NCBI GenBank assembly: GCA_900113425.1
Contig: FOZF01000001.1
Span: forward strand, 1,695,283 to 1,759,282
DNA length: 64,000 bases
Source of the DNA: Stenotrophomonas maltophilia
Lineage (GTDB): Bacteria > Pseudomonadota > Gammaproteobacteria > Xanthomonadales > Xanthomonadaceae
Direction of reading: 5' to 3'
Shown here: piece after piece, positions 1 through 9,310 of the stretch
How positions within the stretch are numbered: the stretch's first letter is position 1
How the letters are laid out: every line of letters starts with the position of its first letter
Translations under genes and position numbers: made by a program
The notes under the pieces: model-generated
Database searches by the model: none
What the model was told of the DNA's origin: nothing
What the model saw: the letters and a program-made list of their open reading frames with translations, nothing else

Positions 1-143
1 CGGCTGTGCGCTCGTGGTGATGGCATGAGGAATACGGCAAGTGCGGACGACATCGTGTTGCCGCATGGAGCACCGCCGGCTAGCGGCGGATGTGGATGAT
101 GGTCGGTGCCGTCAATACGACGGCTCAACACTGGAGACATTCC

Positions 144-458
144 ATGGCCAACCAGAATCAGAACCAGGGCAACAGCAACCGGGGCTTCGCTTCGATGGAC
201 GAGGACAAGCAGCGCGACATCGCTGCCAAGGGCGGGCGCGCTGCGCATGAGTCGGGCAACGCACACGAGTTCAGCCCGGAGGAAGCCCGTGAAGCCGGCC
301 GCAAGGGCGGCGAATCCGTAAGCCAGGATCGTCAGCACATGGCCGACATCGGTCGCGAGGGCGGGCAGGCGAGCCGCGGCGGCGGAAACCGGGGCGACGG
401 CCAGCAACAGCAACAGCAGCAACGCGGCGGCAATAACCGTGGCGGCCAGCAGCGCTGA
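144..458 (+). CDS. Stress-induced protein with KGG repeats
   Basis: A 104-aa hydrophilic protein, predicted to be soluble and cytoplasmic. It carries three KGG-type repeats (residues near AAKGGRAAHES, AGRKGGESVS, IGREGGQAS), the signature of the KGG / general-stress GsiB-like family, followed by a low-complexity Gln/Gly/Asn/Arg tail. Related proteins accumulate in stress and stationary phase, but their biochemical role is unsettled. The start at 144 is chosen over the in-frame ATG at 90 because GGAG lies just upstream (132-135) and the repeat family begins with short Met-Ala-Asn starts. It ends at a strong hairpin shared with the convergent oxidoreductase gene. Confidence 0.9.
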   Translation: MANQNQNQGNSNRGFASMDEDKQRDIAAKGGRAAHESGNAHEFSPEEAREAGRKGGESVSQDRQHMADIGREGGQASRGGGNRGDGQQQQQQQRGGNNRGGQQR

Positions 459-483
459 CCGGTCGTGACCGGATGCAACAGCG

Positions 484-510
484 GATGGGCGGGCAACGTT
501 CCCGCCCATC
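484..510. terminator. Bidirectional hairpin terminator
   Basis: A perfect 10-bp stem (GATGGGCGGG / CCCGCCCATC) with a 7-nt loop sits between the convergent KGG gene and the FAD/Rieske gene. It has a short T-containing tail on the plus side, so it probably serves both genes. Confidence 0.75.
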
Positions 511-516
511 TTCACA

Positions 517-2004
517 TCAGCGGCGCGGCTCCAGTCCCGTCCGGGCCGGACCTTCCAGCAATGCGCCGGTCGCGCTGAAGCGGCTTCCGTGACAAGGGCA
601 GTCCCAGCTGCGCTCCAGCCCGTTCCACTGCACCAGGCACTTCAGATGCGGGCATACCGCCGACATCACATGCACATCGCCGGCGTCATCGCGATGCACG
701 GCCAGATGATCGCCGCCCACCTGGACGACCGCGCCCTCGCCTGGCGCGATGTTCGCCGTGCGCATATGTGCCGCCTGCAACCGGTCCGCGATCATATGCC
801 TGGCGGCGGTCGCGTTGCAGCGGGCCCATCCGGCAATCGAACGCAGCGGTGTGAACCGCATGGGACTGAACAATCGCGCCGCATCGGTCTCCACACCCTG
901 GATGCCCTCGCAGATGGCATGCGCCGCCACACCGGCCCAGGTCAGGCCATCAGCACCGTAACCGGAGGCTATCCAGACGTTGTCATGGGCACTGTTGCCG
1001 ATGAAGGGCAGCCGGTCTGCCGGCCGGAACTGCTGCGCCGACCAGCTCACGGATGGGCCTGACACCGCGAAATGGTGCTGCAGATCCGCCTCCAGGGCTG
1101 CACAGGGATCTGTGGCGGGGGTCTCTCCGACGCGGTGCGATTCACCCACCATCACCAGCCAGGGCGCGCCGTCCGACCCGGTCGCACGCCGCAGGGAGCG
1201 GTGCCGGTCCGCAATCCAGTGAATACCGGCGGCGGGCGGCCCGGAGACGGGCGCGGCCACCGCGTATTCGCGATAGCACTCCATCTCTGCCTGTACGAGA
1301 TTGAAGCCCGCAGGTGAGTGGGTAGCGAGTACGAAATGGTCGGCGCGGATGGAGCCATGCGAGGTGCTGGCGATACCCGCCTCGGGATCGAGCGCGGTCA
1401 ACGTGGTGTGCTCATGGATCCGGACGCGGCCTGACAGTCGCGTGGCAAGTCCAGCGCAGAACGCAGCCGGGTCGAACTGCGCCTGCCCCTCGAGTGTGAA
1501 GGCGTGGCCCAGCGTGAACGGAAGTCCGTGCTGCCGATGCCGGCACGGCAGGCCGGCGCAGGTGTACGCCTGCAGCTCCCTCTCGAACTGCAGTGTCGCC
1601 TGCCGGTCCCGGCTCTGGACTCCGTACTGCATCGGGACCCGGTCGAAACCGCAACGCAGGTCGTATCGTCCGACCAGCAATTCGATCGCACGGATCGCCT
1701 GGGCGCGCCACTGCACCACGCGGGACACGACATCGCCTCCCCAGCGCGCGACCAGATCCGCCATGTTCGAAACCGGTGCATACAGATTGCCCGTCGACAG
1801 ACCCGTATTACGCGAAGCAATGCGTCCCGCGTCCACCACCACGACGTCCAACCCGCAATCGGCAAGCCGGGCTGCAGTCAGCAGGCCCGTCATCCCCGCG
1901 CCCACCACCAGCACCTGCGTGCGCAGGTCGCCCTGCGCCGGCGGACAGGGACGGCTCTGCATCATCTCCAGCCACAGGCTGGTGCGTGGGCGCGGGTCGT
2001 TCAT
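517..2004 (-). CDS. FAD-dependent oxidoreductase (DadA-like) with C-terminal Rieske domain
   Basis: A 495-aa protein with two modules. The N-terminal DAO-type flavoprotein fold has a dinucleotide-binding motif near residues 35-45 (VVGAGMTGLLTAARLAD), and the FAD-contacting region near residue 370 reads IASGYGADGLTWAG. The C-terminal ~90 residues form a Rieske [2Fe-2S] domain with the CPH and CPCH ligand pairs. This FAD plus Rieske architecture is widespread, but the substrate is usually unknown. The start at 2004 is preferred to an upstream in-frame start at 2094 because the flavoprotein fold begins soon after it. It is followed downstream by a terminator. Substrate cannot be assigned; electron transfer from a small amine or amino acid is only a family-level guess. 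Confidence 0.85.
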   Translation of the reverse strand: MNDPRPRTSLWLEMMQSRPCPPAQGDLRTQVLVVGAGMTGLLTAARLADCGLDVVVVDAGRIASRNTGLSTGNLYAPVSNMADLVARWGGDVVSRVVQWRAQAIRAIELLVGRYDLRCGFDRVPMQYGVQSRDRQATLQFERELQAYTCAGLPCRHRQHGLPFTLGHAFTLEGQAQFDPAAFCAGLATRLSGRVRIHEHTTLTALDPEAGIASTSHGSIRADHFVLATHSPAGFNLVQAEMECYREYAVAAPVSGPPAAGIHWIADRHRSLRRATGSDGAPWLVMVGESHRVGETPATDPCAALEADLQHHFAVSGPSVSWSAQQFRPADRLPFIGNSAHDNVWIASGYGADGLTWAGVAAHAICEGIQGVETDAARLFSPMRFTPLRSIAGWARCNATAARHMIADRLQAAHMRTANIAPGEGAVVQVGGDHLAVHRDDAGDVHVMSAVCPHLKCLVQWNGLERSWDCPCHGSRFSATGALLEGPARTGLEPRR

Positions 2005-2124
2005 GGTCACTCGTCTCGCTCCGGAGAACCGTTTATGGCGATCAGGGGGTGAAGCGGCGGTGGCCTCGCTGTGTACGATCCGTCGGCCATGCACGCGGTA
2101 CAGCGTGCCGCGCCCATCGCCGCA

Positions 2125-3033
2125 TCATGGCTCGCGGGCCGGAAGATCCAGCGCACCCGAGCCAGGTCCGGCACCCAGCTCGGCACCGGTCACCGGCCTC
2201 GCCTCCGGATCAGACATCGTGCGCACTGTCATCGCCTGCACGGCAGCCTGTTCACGTGTGTCCAGTTCCACCGAGGCGCTGCCGTCGCCGCCATCCAGGG
2301 CCATCTGCGCATCGCGGTCGTCAACGCGCTCCCAGAGCTCGCCGCTGTTCCAGCTCCCCTGCAATCCCTCCGATCCTTCACCCTGCGATAGGTCCATGTA
2401 CAGATCCGTGTAGGCCGGGTCACCGGGCAGCTTGCCGGGCGGGAAGTTGGGCTGGATGCTGTGCAGCGCCTTCTCGAATGACTTCATGTGCGCCACCTCG
2501 CGGGTCATCAGGAAGCGCAGTGCATCCTTGATGCCGGGATCATCGGTGACGTTGATCAGGCGCTCATAGACCAGTTTGGCGCGGGCCTCGGCGGCAATGT
2601 TGGAGCGCAGGTCGGCGCTGGGGTCACCGATCGTATCGATGTAGGCGGCAGTCCACGGCACCCCGCTGGAGTTCACCAGCGCAGGACCGGCACCGTAGAG
2701 GATCTGTTCGGTGTGGCTGGTGCTGTTCTGCCCCAGCAGCCGCATGTCCTCGGCCTCTGCCAGCGCCTCGGACTGTATCGCCTTGGGCCCGCGGTTCAAC
2801 AGCGCGATGATGGTGCCGATGATTTCCAGGTGGCTGATCTCTTCCGTGGCAATGTCCATCAGCAGATCTTTGCGCCCGGGATCACACTCCGCCAGCCCCT
2901 GGGTGAAGTAGCGCATGGCCGCCGCCAGCTCGCCCTGCGGGCCGCCGAACTGCTCCAGCATCAGCGTGGCCAGCTGCGGGTTCGACGCACGCACGCGTAC
3001 GGTGTACATCAATTTCTTGTGGTGGAAAAACAT
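2125..3033 (-). CDS. Manganese (non-heme) catalase
   Basis: A 302-aa dimanganese catalase that dismutates hydrogen peroxide in the cytoplasm. The first four-helix-bundle pair supplies Glu35 and the ExxH of EEISHLE (about residues 64-70). The second pair supplies the Glu in YERL and the ExxH in REVAHMKSF, as expected for the two-metal site. The length is typical of the family. It starts MFFHHKKLMYTV, which matches related catalases. It lies 30 bp downstream of the YciF-like gene on the same strand, so the two are probably co-transcribed as an oxidative-stress pair. Confidence 0.93.
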   Translation of the reverse strand: MFFHHKKLMYTVRVRASNPQLATLMLEQFGGPQGELAAAMRYFTQGLAECDPGRKDLLMDIATEEISHLEIIGTIIALLNRGPKAIQSEALAEAEDMRLLGQNSTSHTEQILYGAGPALVNSSGVPWTAAYIDTIGDPSADLRSNIAAEARAKLVYERLINVTDDPGIKDALRFLMTREVAHMKSFEKALHSIQPNFPPGKLPGDPAYTDLYMDLSQGEGSEGLQGSWNSGELWERVDDRDAQMALDGGDGSASVELDTREQAAVQAMTVRTMSDPEARPVTGAELGAGPGSGALDLPAREP

Positions 3034-3063
3034 GGCAATCTCCAGTAGCGGGCACGCCGAGTC

Positions 3064-3585
3064 CTAGCGCTTGGCTTCAGCGCCCGGGGTCTCGTCGCGG
3101 TTGAGGAAGGCGCCGACCAGGCCGTCCTGGTGATCTTCCAGCCAGCGCGCCATGGCAACCTCCTCCTGCAGGATCTGCCCGCACACGGCAGCGATGTCGG
3201 CAGCGCCGGCACGTTCGGCGGCGATGATCAGGGCGCGGTACGTGGCGATCTCGGTATTCTCGAAACCAAAGGACAGACCGAGACCCTTCACGACCTCATC
3301 CTCCATCAGGCTGTTTCCGGCCGCGTGGATGGCGGCCGTCAGGCTGGCGAACACGCCCTTGGCCGTGGGCACGCTGCCACCAAGCGATTCAATGCACTGG
3401 CGCAGCGATGCAGCCTGCTGCTGGGTCTCCTGCACGTGCTGGGCGATACGCGCAGCCAGCGCGGGATAGTTCTCGATACGCGAGGCCATGGCCTTCATCA
3501 TGGTCTCGGCTTCCTGCTCCATTGCGTAGGCGTCCTGCAGCCACTTCAGCAGGCGCTCGCTGCGAGCCGTAGTCTTCTCGGACAT
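3064..3585 (-). CDS. YciE/YciF-like ferritin-fold protein (DUF892)
   Basis: A 173-aa all-helical protein of the DUF892 family, ferritin-like four-helix bundle. Conserved features include the LLKWLQDAYAMEQ helix and later Glu/His-bearing helices such as GFENTEIATYRALI. Family members are stress-induced and can bind di-iron or other metals, but their reaction is not firmly known. Start 3585 (ATG) is chosen over the adjacent GTG at 3588 because a GGAG stands 7 nt upstream of the ATG. It is the likely first gene of a unit with manganese catalase. Confidence 0.87.
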   Translation of the reverse strand: MSEKTTARSERLLKWLQDAYAMEQEAETMMKAMASRIENYPALAARIAQHVQETQQQAASLRQCIESLGGSVPTAKGVFASLTAAIHAAGNSLMEDEVVKGLGLSFGFENTEIATYRALIIAAERAGAADIAAVCGQILQEEVAMARWLEDHQDGLVGAFLNRDETPGAEAKR

Positions 3586-3749
3586 CACGACACTCCGGTA
3601 CGGGGCAACATGCCACCGTGGATCATGCTGAAGGCATGTCGATCAGCCGCATGTGGTCATGGGTGAGCGATTTCCAATGGCGCGTCCACATGACGCCGAT
3701 GCCGCGCTAACACCCTTGCGTGGCGCTGCCCGTTGCCGCCGATGCCCGC

Positions 3750-4088
3750 TCAGGCCTGCAGCACGGATGAGGGAGCCGCAGACGGCATCGTGTACGTGCG
3801 CGCGGCACCGGCCGAGCGACCCTCCGCGGCAGACAGCACCTGCATGACCCGATGCTCCGCCCGACGCTGCGCGGCCTCCACGCCCACCACGTAGACGAAG
3901 CGGCCATCGAACTTGGCCTGTGCGCCGTCGAGGCCGTCTGCCAACAGCAGTGCCCGCTTCAGCGACTTCATCCAGGCGCGGGACGGCACCCTGTCAAGTT
4001 CGACGACGACTGCCATCCCACCGCAGGCGAGCGGCATGCTTTCCACGCGCAGCACCTGGGGCGCAGACAGGGATCCGGATGCGTTCAT
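3750..4088 (-). CDS. Hypothetical protein, 112 aa
   Basis: I do not recognise this protein. It is predicted to be soluble, with an alternating beta-alpha pattern in the first 90 residues (MAVVVELD, FVYVVGVEAAQRRAEHRV) and a loose Ala/Ser tail. A GGAG about 9 nt upstream supports the ATG at 4088. It lies between the stress genes and the divergent receiver gene and has the same high GC as its neighbours, so it looks like resident chromosomal sequence. Confidence 0.6.
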   Translation of the reverse strand: MNASGSLSAPQVLRVESMPLACGGMAVVVELDRVPSRAWMKSLKRALLLADGLDGAQAKFDGRFVYVVGVEAAQRRAEHRVMQVLSAAEGRSAGAARTYTMPSAAPSSVLQA

Positions 4089-4279
4089 TGTGCGACTCCT
4101 CGTGCGGGGACGGCGGCAGTATCCACAGTGATCGCCAACGCATCGTCAACGTTGCCGGCCCCTCCGTGCACGCCGCCTGCACGGCCCGCGCGGCTTCGCG
4201 TCGACACCACATCATCTCCGCACCGCCTTGATGGCCTGCGGCGGACACTGTCGTTCCCACGGCTCTATAGACCCACCTC

Positions 4280-4672
4280 ATGCCTCGCACGACCGGCCAG
4301 CCTCCCTGCAATCTGCTTCTGGTGGAGGACCAGTTCGATCTGGCGGCACTGATGGAACAGGCACTTGAGGACGGTGGCGACCACGTCACCCATGCCTACA
4401 GCGTGTTTGATGCTCTCGGCCTGCTGGACCGTCAACGGTTCGATGGCGCGGTACTGGATGTGGAGCTGCGCGATGGCGTGGTGTTTCCGGTGGCCGACCG
4501 CCTGGCCGAACTGGACATTCCCTACCTGTTCGTCTCCGCGGTGTACGACCAGCTGGTACCTGCGCGCCACCGGCGCGCGCCCTTCGTCGCCAAGCCGTTC
4601 CATATCGAGGGCCTGCAACGCGCTGTCCGCCAGACGCTCTGCAGCGATGCGGCGGCGGGGAGCCAGCGCTGA
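4280..4672 (+). CDS. Single-domain response regulator receiver
   Basis: A 130-aa CheY-like receiver without an output domain. Visible are the acidic pair in LLVEDQFD (Glu16-Asp17), the likely phosphoacceptor Asp60 in AVLDVEL, the conserved Ser in LFVSAV and the Lys in FVAKPF. No histidine kinase is next to it. It is convergent with a BLUF photoreceptor gene 42 bp away, an arrangement repeated at 42.3-43.1 kb, so a light-linked phosphorelay or protein-protein partnership is a reasonable inference. Confidence 0.85.
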   Translation: MPRTTGQPPCNLLLVEDQFDLAALMEQALEDGGDHVTHAYSVFDALGLLDRQRFDGAVLDVELRDGVVFPVADRLAELDIPYLFVSAVYDQLVPARHRRAPFVAKPFHIEGLQRAVRQTLCSDAAAGSQR

Positions 4673-4699
4673 ACCAGATCAGGCAGCAGCGCAACGCGC

Positions 4700-4714
4700 G
4701 CCGCCGAAGGCGGC
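4700..4714. terminator. Short GC hairpin between convergent receiver and BLUF genes
   Basis: Stem GCCGCC/GGCGGC with a GAA loop, abutting the BLUF stop codon. It lacks a clear U-tract, so termination is plausible but unproven. Confidence 0.45.
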
Positions 4715-5143
4715 TCAGGCCGCGCGGGCGTAGGGCTCGACCACGGCAAGCAGCCGCTCCATCGCCGTTGCGTCCTCGTGACTATCGGCAGCGCGCAGGA
4801 TGAAGCTCGTCCAGTCCGCCCGGGCGATGTCCCGCAGGATGTCCGCCTCTGTATGCAGGCACCGCATTGGCCAGAACGGCAACCGGCGTTGACCGACTCG
4901 ACCGTGGGCCAACTCGATGATGCCACCATGGCTGCTGGCACCCGTCACCCGTGAGTAGGCCACCTCCAGTCCATCCGGTGGGCCTTCCATGTACTGCAGG
5001 AAGCGCTGCCCATCAAACAGCAGCACACCCGTTACACCCGCGCCACGATTGAAACGCGCGGCGTCGGTCATCAGGGATTCCAGCTTCTCGGCCGCGAAGC
5101 CCTCGCTGGCTTCACTGATGTAGACGATGGCTCTGTTCGGCAC
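4715..5143 (-). CDS. BLUF-domain blue-light photoreceptor (chromosomal copy)
   Basis: A 142-aa stand-alone BLUF protein that should bind FAD. The photocycle residues are in place: Tyr8 in IVYIS, Asn32 in RFNRGAGVTG and Gln50 in RFLQYMEG, followed by the LPFWPM segment with its Trp and Met. Short BLUF proteins have no fused output and signal through partner proteins. The start is GTG at 5143 with GGAG 7 nt upstream. A clear paralogue lies at 42658-43101, and both are convergent with a receiver gene. Confidence 0.92.
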   Translation of the reverse strand: MPNRAIVYISEASEGFAAEKLESLMTDAARFNRGAGVTGVLLFDGQRFLQYMEGPPDGLEVAYSRVTGASSHGGIIELAHGRVGQRRLPFWPMRCLHTEADILRDIARADWTSFILRAADSHEDATAMERLLAVVEPYARAA

Positions 5144-5269
5144 AATCCGGCTCCTGCTCCCACAAACGTCGAGCCTATCGTGCTTCCCGTTCGCCGCCTG
5201 TGTACACGTACCGTGACCCGGTCACACTCCGCTGCATTCATACTCGTTGCGGCGGCCGGCAACGCGGTG

Positions 5270-5764
5270 TCATCGCGACAGAGACCGGTCTGCGCGCAGG
5301 CAGTGCTGCAGTTCCCACAGCCATGACAACGCAACCACCATCGCCGGCAGCAGCGTGAGCGCCCAGTCCTGTACCGGCGCTGGGTTCCATCGCAGCGCCC
5401 ACGCCGGTTCAGCGTCATGGGCGACCCAGAGCACGAACAACCACGGTGCCACGTCCAGCACGCTGTGCACATGCTGCTCGGCCGGACTGATGCGTCGCCG
5501 GCGATCCGCGCTGGCGGTGTCGAGATACCCTGCAATCGCATGGGCGGCCGCCAGCACGGTGAGCAACAGCGCCAGCGCCCGCGTGTCGGCCAGCAGCAGC
5601 CACGCCAGCACGCCACTCCCCACAAGCCCGAGCTGCACCCCATGCAGCGTGCTCTCGCGCAGGCCCGAGGTGTGAGGCAGATCGGTGCGGCGATGAAAGT
5701 GAAAGTCCAGCGTGCCTGCCGCAAGCCACAGCACGTACAGGACCATCATGGCCGAGGCGCTCAT
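5270..5764 (-). CDS. Integral membrane protein, 164 aa
   Basis: A small protein with about four hydrophobic segments (residues near 2-18, 40-72, 95-112 and 130-148) and a His-rich first loop (DFHFHRRTDLPHTSG). I do not recognise a named family with certainty. The start at 5764 is chosen because it lies 7 bp after the ADH stop codon, whereas the longer frame would run back into the ADH gene. The spacing suggests co-transcription with the alcohol dehydrogenase. Confidence 0.7.
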   Translation of the reverse strand: MSASAMMVLYVLWLAAGTLDFHFHRRTDLPHTSGLRESTLHGVQLGLVGSGVLAWLLLADTRALALLLTVLAAAHAIAGYLDTASADRRRRISPAEQHVHSVLDVAPWLFVLWVAHDAEPAWALRWNPAPVQDWALTLLPAMVVALSWLWELQHCLRADRSLSR

Positions 5765-5771
5765 GCTGCCC

Positions 5772-6935
5772 TCACGGCGTAAGCACGATCTTGCGGCAGT
5801 CATCGTCCTTGGCATCGAACATCGCGTAGCCCTGTGCGGCGTCGGCCAGCCGCATGCGGTGGGAGATGATGTCGCCCGGGTCGAGGCGGCCCTCCATGAT
5901 GGCATCCAGCAGTTCCGGCATCAGGCCCTGCACATGCGTCTGTCCCATCTTGAAGGTCAGGCCCTTGTCAAAGGCATCGCCGAGCAGGAAGCCGTGGATG
6001 AAACCGGCATAGACGCCGGGAATGCTGATCACGCCGCCCCGTCGCGCGGCCGCGATGCACTGCCGGATCGCCACGCCACTACTGCCTTCCAGCTTGACGG
6101 TCGTCAGCGCTGTTTCCAGTGCGCTGCCTTCGGCCTCGAATCCGACGGCCTCGATGCAGGCATCCACGCCCCGGCCACTGGTCTGGCTGAGGATGTAATC
6201 GGCAGGATCCGGAATGTCCCTGAAATCGATCGGAATGACGCCGTAGGCATCCCGTGCATAGTCCAGCCGGTAGGACAGATGGTCGACCATGAAAATGGTT
6301 TCCGCGCCCAGCAGGCGGCAGCATGCTGCGCTCATCAGGCCAACCGGACCCGCTCCGAAGATGGCTACGGTCGAGCCCGCCCTGATGCCCGCATTGAGTG
6401 CCGCCTGGTAGCCGGTGGGCAGGATGTCGGACAGGAACAGGACCTGCTCGTCCGCCACGCCGTCCGGAATCCGTAGCGGGCCGATGTTTGCCTTGGGCAC
6501 GCGGACAAATTCAGCCTGCCCGCCGGCCACGCCCCCGTACAGGTGGCTGTAGCCGAACAGCGCCGCAGGAGGCAGCAGGCCCTTCTGGTTGAGCGCCGCC
6601 CCCTTGCCGGGATTGGTGGTCTCGCAGGCGGCGTACTCGGCCAAGCGGCAATGGAAACACGCACCGCAGGCGATCACGAACGGGATCACCACGCGGTCAC
6701 CCACGCGCACCTGGGTGACGGCGCTGCCGACCTCTTCCACAATGCCCATGAATTCATGGCCGAGCACATCGCCATCATGCAGGTCCGGGATCTTGCCGCG
6801 ATACAGGTGCAGGTCCGAGCCGCAGATGGCTGTCGCGGTCACGCGCAGGATCAGATCGTCATCCTGTGCCAGCACCGGATCGGGAACTGTCTCGACACGC
6901 ACATCCCTGCGGCCGTGATAGGTCAGTGCCTGCAT
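5772..6935 (-). CDS. Zinc-dependent alcohol dehydrogenase, formaldehyde-dehydrogenase-like
   Basis: A 387-aa medium-chain dehydrogenase. The catalytic zinc region reads [10 protein letters not shown] and [10 protein letters not shown], the structural-zinc loop has four Cys in [15 protein letters not shown], and the NAD(P) site is [10 protein letters not shown]. The long central insertion places it with the glutathione-independent formaldehyde-dehydrogenase-like branch. The start at 6935 has a GGAG 7-8 nt upstream; the longer frame to 7313 crosses the divergent small gene and is not used. Substrate is not certain: aldehyde/alcohol detoxification fits the surrounding stress genes. Confidence 0.88.
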   Translation of the reverse strand: MQALTYHGRRDVRVETVPDPVLAQDDDLILRVTATAICGSDLHLYRGKIPDLHDGDVLGHEFMGIVEEVGSAVTQVRVGDRVVIPFVIACGACFHCRLAEYAACETTNPGKGAALNQKGLLPPAALFGYSHLYGGVAGGQAEFVRVPKANIGPLRIPDGVADEQVLFLSDILPTGYQAALNAGIRAGSTVAIFGAGPVGLMSAACCRLLGAETIFMVDHLSYRLDYARDAYGVIPIDFRDIPDPADYILSQTSGRGVDACIEAVGFEAEGSALETALTTVKLEGSSGVAIRQCIAAARRGGVISIPGVYAGFIHGFLLGDAFDKGLTFKMGQTHVQGLMPELLDAIMEGRLDPGDIISHRMRLADAAQGYAMFDAKDDDCRKIVLTP

Positions 6936-7085
6936 CGTGCTTCTCCAAGGGAACGGACCTGCAGGATCGCAGCCCGCCCCCTGCGGGCAGAGTGACCGCA
7001 CGGTGTGCGGGATGTTCATTCGACTGCGCCATTGCGTTAACCCGCACGCGCGCAGGCTGAAGCCTCCATCCACGGGAACACTGCC

Positions 7086-7280
7086 ATGAGCAACAAACTG
7101 CCCTTCAACCCCACCGTCGATGTCGATGACCAGGCCAAGGCACATACCCCCGACAAGCGCCGCAACGACAACGCCAGATGGAAGGAGCACGACATGCCCG
7201 ACGATGGCGATGGCCCCAAGGCGCGCCCGGATGACTATGAACGGCTCGATCCGGACCCCACCGGAAAGCGCCATCGCTGA
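7086..7280 (+). CDS. Small acidic/basic hydrophilic protein, 64 aa
   Basis: A 64-aa highly charged protein rich in Asp, Lys, Arg and Pro, with no predicted hydrophobic core. It is likely disordered. A GGGAA element precedes the ATG. Such small hydrophilic proteins are common beside stress genes in this family, but no function can be given. Confidence 0.6.
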   Translation: MSNKLPFNPTVDVDDQAKAHTPDKRRNDNARWKEHDMPDDGDGPKARPDDYERLDPDPTGKRHR

Positions 7281-7379
7281 GTCCGCCTCACGGACCGCAT
7301 GCGCGGGATTCACGGATGTTTCGTGGCCGGCCGCGCAAGCTCACCGCATCCCCATAGGATCTGCATGGCGAGGTGCTGC

Positions 7380-8018
7380 ATGTGGAAGCGGAACGGTCTG
7401 TCACTGGTTCTGCTGGCTCTGACCGTGCTGTTCATTGCCGGCCAGGCACTGTCAGGACTGCAGGTGCACAACGAGGAGCTGGTCCACCACGGCCGCGCGC
7501 CGCTGGATCTGTGGCATTACCTGGCCAGCGGCCACTTCGTCAGTGCCACCTTCGAGAACTGGGAAAGCGAATTCCTGCAGATGGGCATGTACGTGCTGCT
7601 CACCGTCAGCCTGCGCCAGCGCGGCTCTGCGGAATCGCGACCGCTCGACCCTGCACAGGAACACGCACGCATCGAGCCCGGCCCGACGCCCTGGCCGGTG
7701 CTGCGTGGTGGTCTATGGAAGACGCTCTATGGACATTCACTGGCGATCGCCTTCGGTCTGCTCTTCCTGGTCAGCTTCAGTCTGCATGCCGTCGGCAGCT
7801 GGAAGGCAGAACAGCTGGAACAGCAGTTGCAGGGGCTGCCCCCACCGTCCTTCCTGGAACATCTGACCAGCAGCACGTTCTGGTTCGAGTCCATGCAGAA
7901 CTGGCAGAGCGAATTCCTGGCGGTACTGGCCCTGGTCGTGCTGACCATCTTCCTGCGGCAGAAGGATTCCCCGCAGTCCAAGCCCGTGCAGGCGCCGCAT
8001 GCGCAGACCGGAGACTGA
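7380..8018 (+). CDS. DUF6766-like membrane protein
   Basis: A 212-aa protein with an N-terminal transmembrane helix (LVLLALTVLFIAGQALSG), a segment with GHFVSATFENWESEFLQMG, a second transmembrane pair, and a near-repeat of the same motif later (SSTFWFESMQNWQSEFLAV). This internal duplication of the NWxSEFL motif is typical of DUF6766 proteins, whose role is unknown. The ATG at 7380 has an AGGT upstream at the right distance; the ATG at 7365 is an alternative. It runs 3 bp into the isochorismatase gene, so it is likely in an operon with it. Confidence 0.75.
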   Translation: MWKRNGLSLVLLALTVLFIAGQALSGLQVHNEELVHHGRAPLDLWHYLASGHFVSATFENWESEFLQMGMYVLLTVSLRQRGSAESRPLDPAQEHARIEPGPTPWPVLRGGLWKTLYGHSLAIAFGLLFLVSFSLHAVGSWKAEQLEQQLQGLPPPSFLEHLTSSTFWFESMQNWQSEFLAVLALVVLTIFLRQKDSPQSKPVQAPHAQTGD

Positions 8019-8021
8019 GCC

Positions 8022-8594
8022 ATGCCACGCCGGAATGCCACGACCGCATTGCTGGTCATCGACATGTTCAGCCGCTTCGATTTTCCCGACGCTGGCGCGC
8101 TGGCGCCCCTGGCGGAGCGGGCCGCGACCCGCATCCGCAGGGTGCGTGACCATTGCGATGCCCGCCGCTGGCCGGTGATCCATGCCAACGACAACTTCTC
8201 GGACTGGCAACGGGATTTCCGCCAGCAGGTGGAGCAGTGCAGGCGGGACGGTGGCAGTGCCGCGCGCATCGCGGACATGTTGGCGCCGGCCCCTCACCAC
8301 TATTTCGTGCTCAAACCGAAGCACTCGGCGTTCCTCGCCACGCCCCTGCCGATCCTGCTGGCCAAACTGGGGGTCCGCCGCCTGTGGCTCACCGGCATGG
8401 CGACCGATTCCTGCGTGCTGGCGACCGCACTGGATGCCAACGCGCGGGAGTTCGACGTAACCGTGGTGGCCGATGCCACCGCGGCGCTGCCAGCACGCAG
8501 GAGGGTGGCGCTGCAGACGCTGCAGCGTTCAGGCGCCGCACGGATCGAGACGGTTGCCGGGCTGCTGTCCTCGCCACGGCGAACGCAGCGCTGA
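8022..8594 (+). CDS. Isochorismatase-family cysteine hydrolase
   Basis: A 190-aa alpha/beta hydrolase with the catalytic triad layout of the family: Asp14 in LLVIDMF, the Lys in VLKPKHSAF, and the nucleophile Cys in ATDSCVLAT preceded by the usual cis-peptide region. Members hydrolyse amides or esters such as nicotinamide, N-carbamoyl compounds or isochorismate. Nothing in the neighbourhood fixes the substrate. It follows the DUF6766-like gene by 3 bp. Confidence 0.85.
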   Translation: MPRRNATTALLVIDMFSRFDFPDAGALAPLAERAATRIRRVRDHCDARRWPVIHANDNFSDWQRDFRQQVEQCRRDGGSAARIADMLAPAPHHYFVLKPKHSAFLATPLPILLAKLGVRRLWLTGMATDSCVLATALDANAREFDVTVVADATAALPARRRVALQTLQRSGAARIETVAGLLSSPRRTQR

Positions 8595-8668
8595 GCAACG
8601 GTCGATTTCCGGTCCTGCCGTTCGTCGACACAGGGAAGGCAGGCCCTCCGCCGGCCGAAGCACCTCCG

Positions 8669-9310
8669 ATGACCCCGATCCTCACGGCCTTCGCCACCTC
8701 GCCCGATCGCGGCCAAGGCCTGGCCCGCGACATGCGCGTGCGCTGGGCACTGGAAGAACTGGGCGTGGCCTATGACGTCCAGCTGCTGTCCTTTGCCGAG
8801 ATGAAGCAGCCGGCCCATCTGGCTCGCCACCCCTTCGGGCAGATCCCCACCTACCAGGAAGGCGAGCGGGTGCTGTTCGAATCCGGCGCGATCCTGCTGC
8901 ACCTGGCCGAGCGCCATCACGGCCTGCTGCCGGCCGGGGACAGCGCCCGCATGCGCGCGATCATGTGGATGTTCGCTGCGCTGAACACCGTCGAGCCGCC
9001 CATCGTCGAGCGATCCATGGCATGGCTGCTGGAACGCGAGCAGCCCTGGTATGCGCAGCGGCAGGTGATGCTGGACGAGCGCGTGCGCACACGGCTGTCC
9101 CAGCTGTCGGCGTGGTTGGGCGACAAAACCTGGCTGGAGGACGAATTCAGCGTTGGCGACCTGATGATGGTCGCGGTTCTGCTGCGCCTTCAAAGCAGCG
9201 GCATGATCGACGGGTATCCGACGCTGGTCGCCTACGTGGCGCGGGCCACGGAACGCCCTGCCTACCAGCGCGCATTCGCCGCCCAGCTGGCAGTCTTCCA
9301 GAGCCGGTAG
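8669..9310 (+). CDS. Glutathione S-transferase family protein
   Basis: A 213-aa protein with the thioredoxin-fold N-terminal domain (ending with the glutathione-contacting HPFGQIPTYQ and FESGAILLHLAE motifs) and the helical C-terminal domain with FSVGDLMMVAVLLRL as N-capping region. The ATG at 8669 starts the fold directly; the longer frame from 8153 overlaps the isochorismatase. It conjugates or reduces electrophiles in the cytoplasm. It is probably read through from the upstream hydrolase, 74 bp away. Confidence 0.87.
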   Translation: MTPILTAFATSPDRGQGLARDMRVRWALEELGVAYDVQLLSFAEMKQPAHLARHPFGQIPTYQEGERVLFESGAILLHLAERHHGLLPAGDSARMRAIMWMFAALNTVEPPIVERSMAWLLEREQPWYAQRQVMLDERVRTRLSQLSAWLGDKTWLEDEFSVGDLMMVAVLLRLQSSGMIDGYPTLVAYVARATERPAYQRAFAAQLAVFQSR

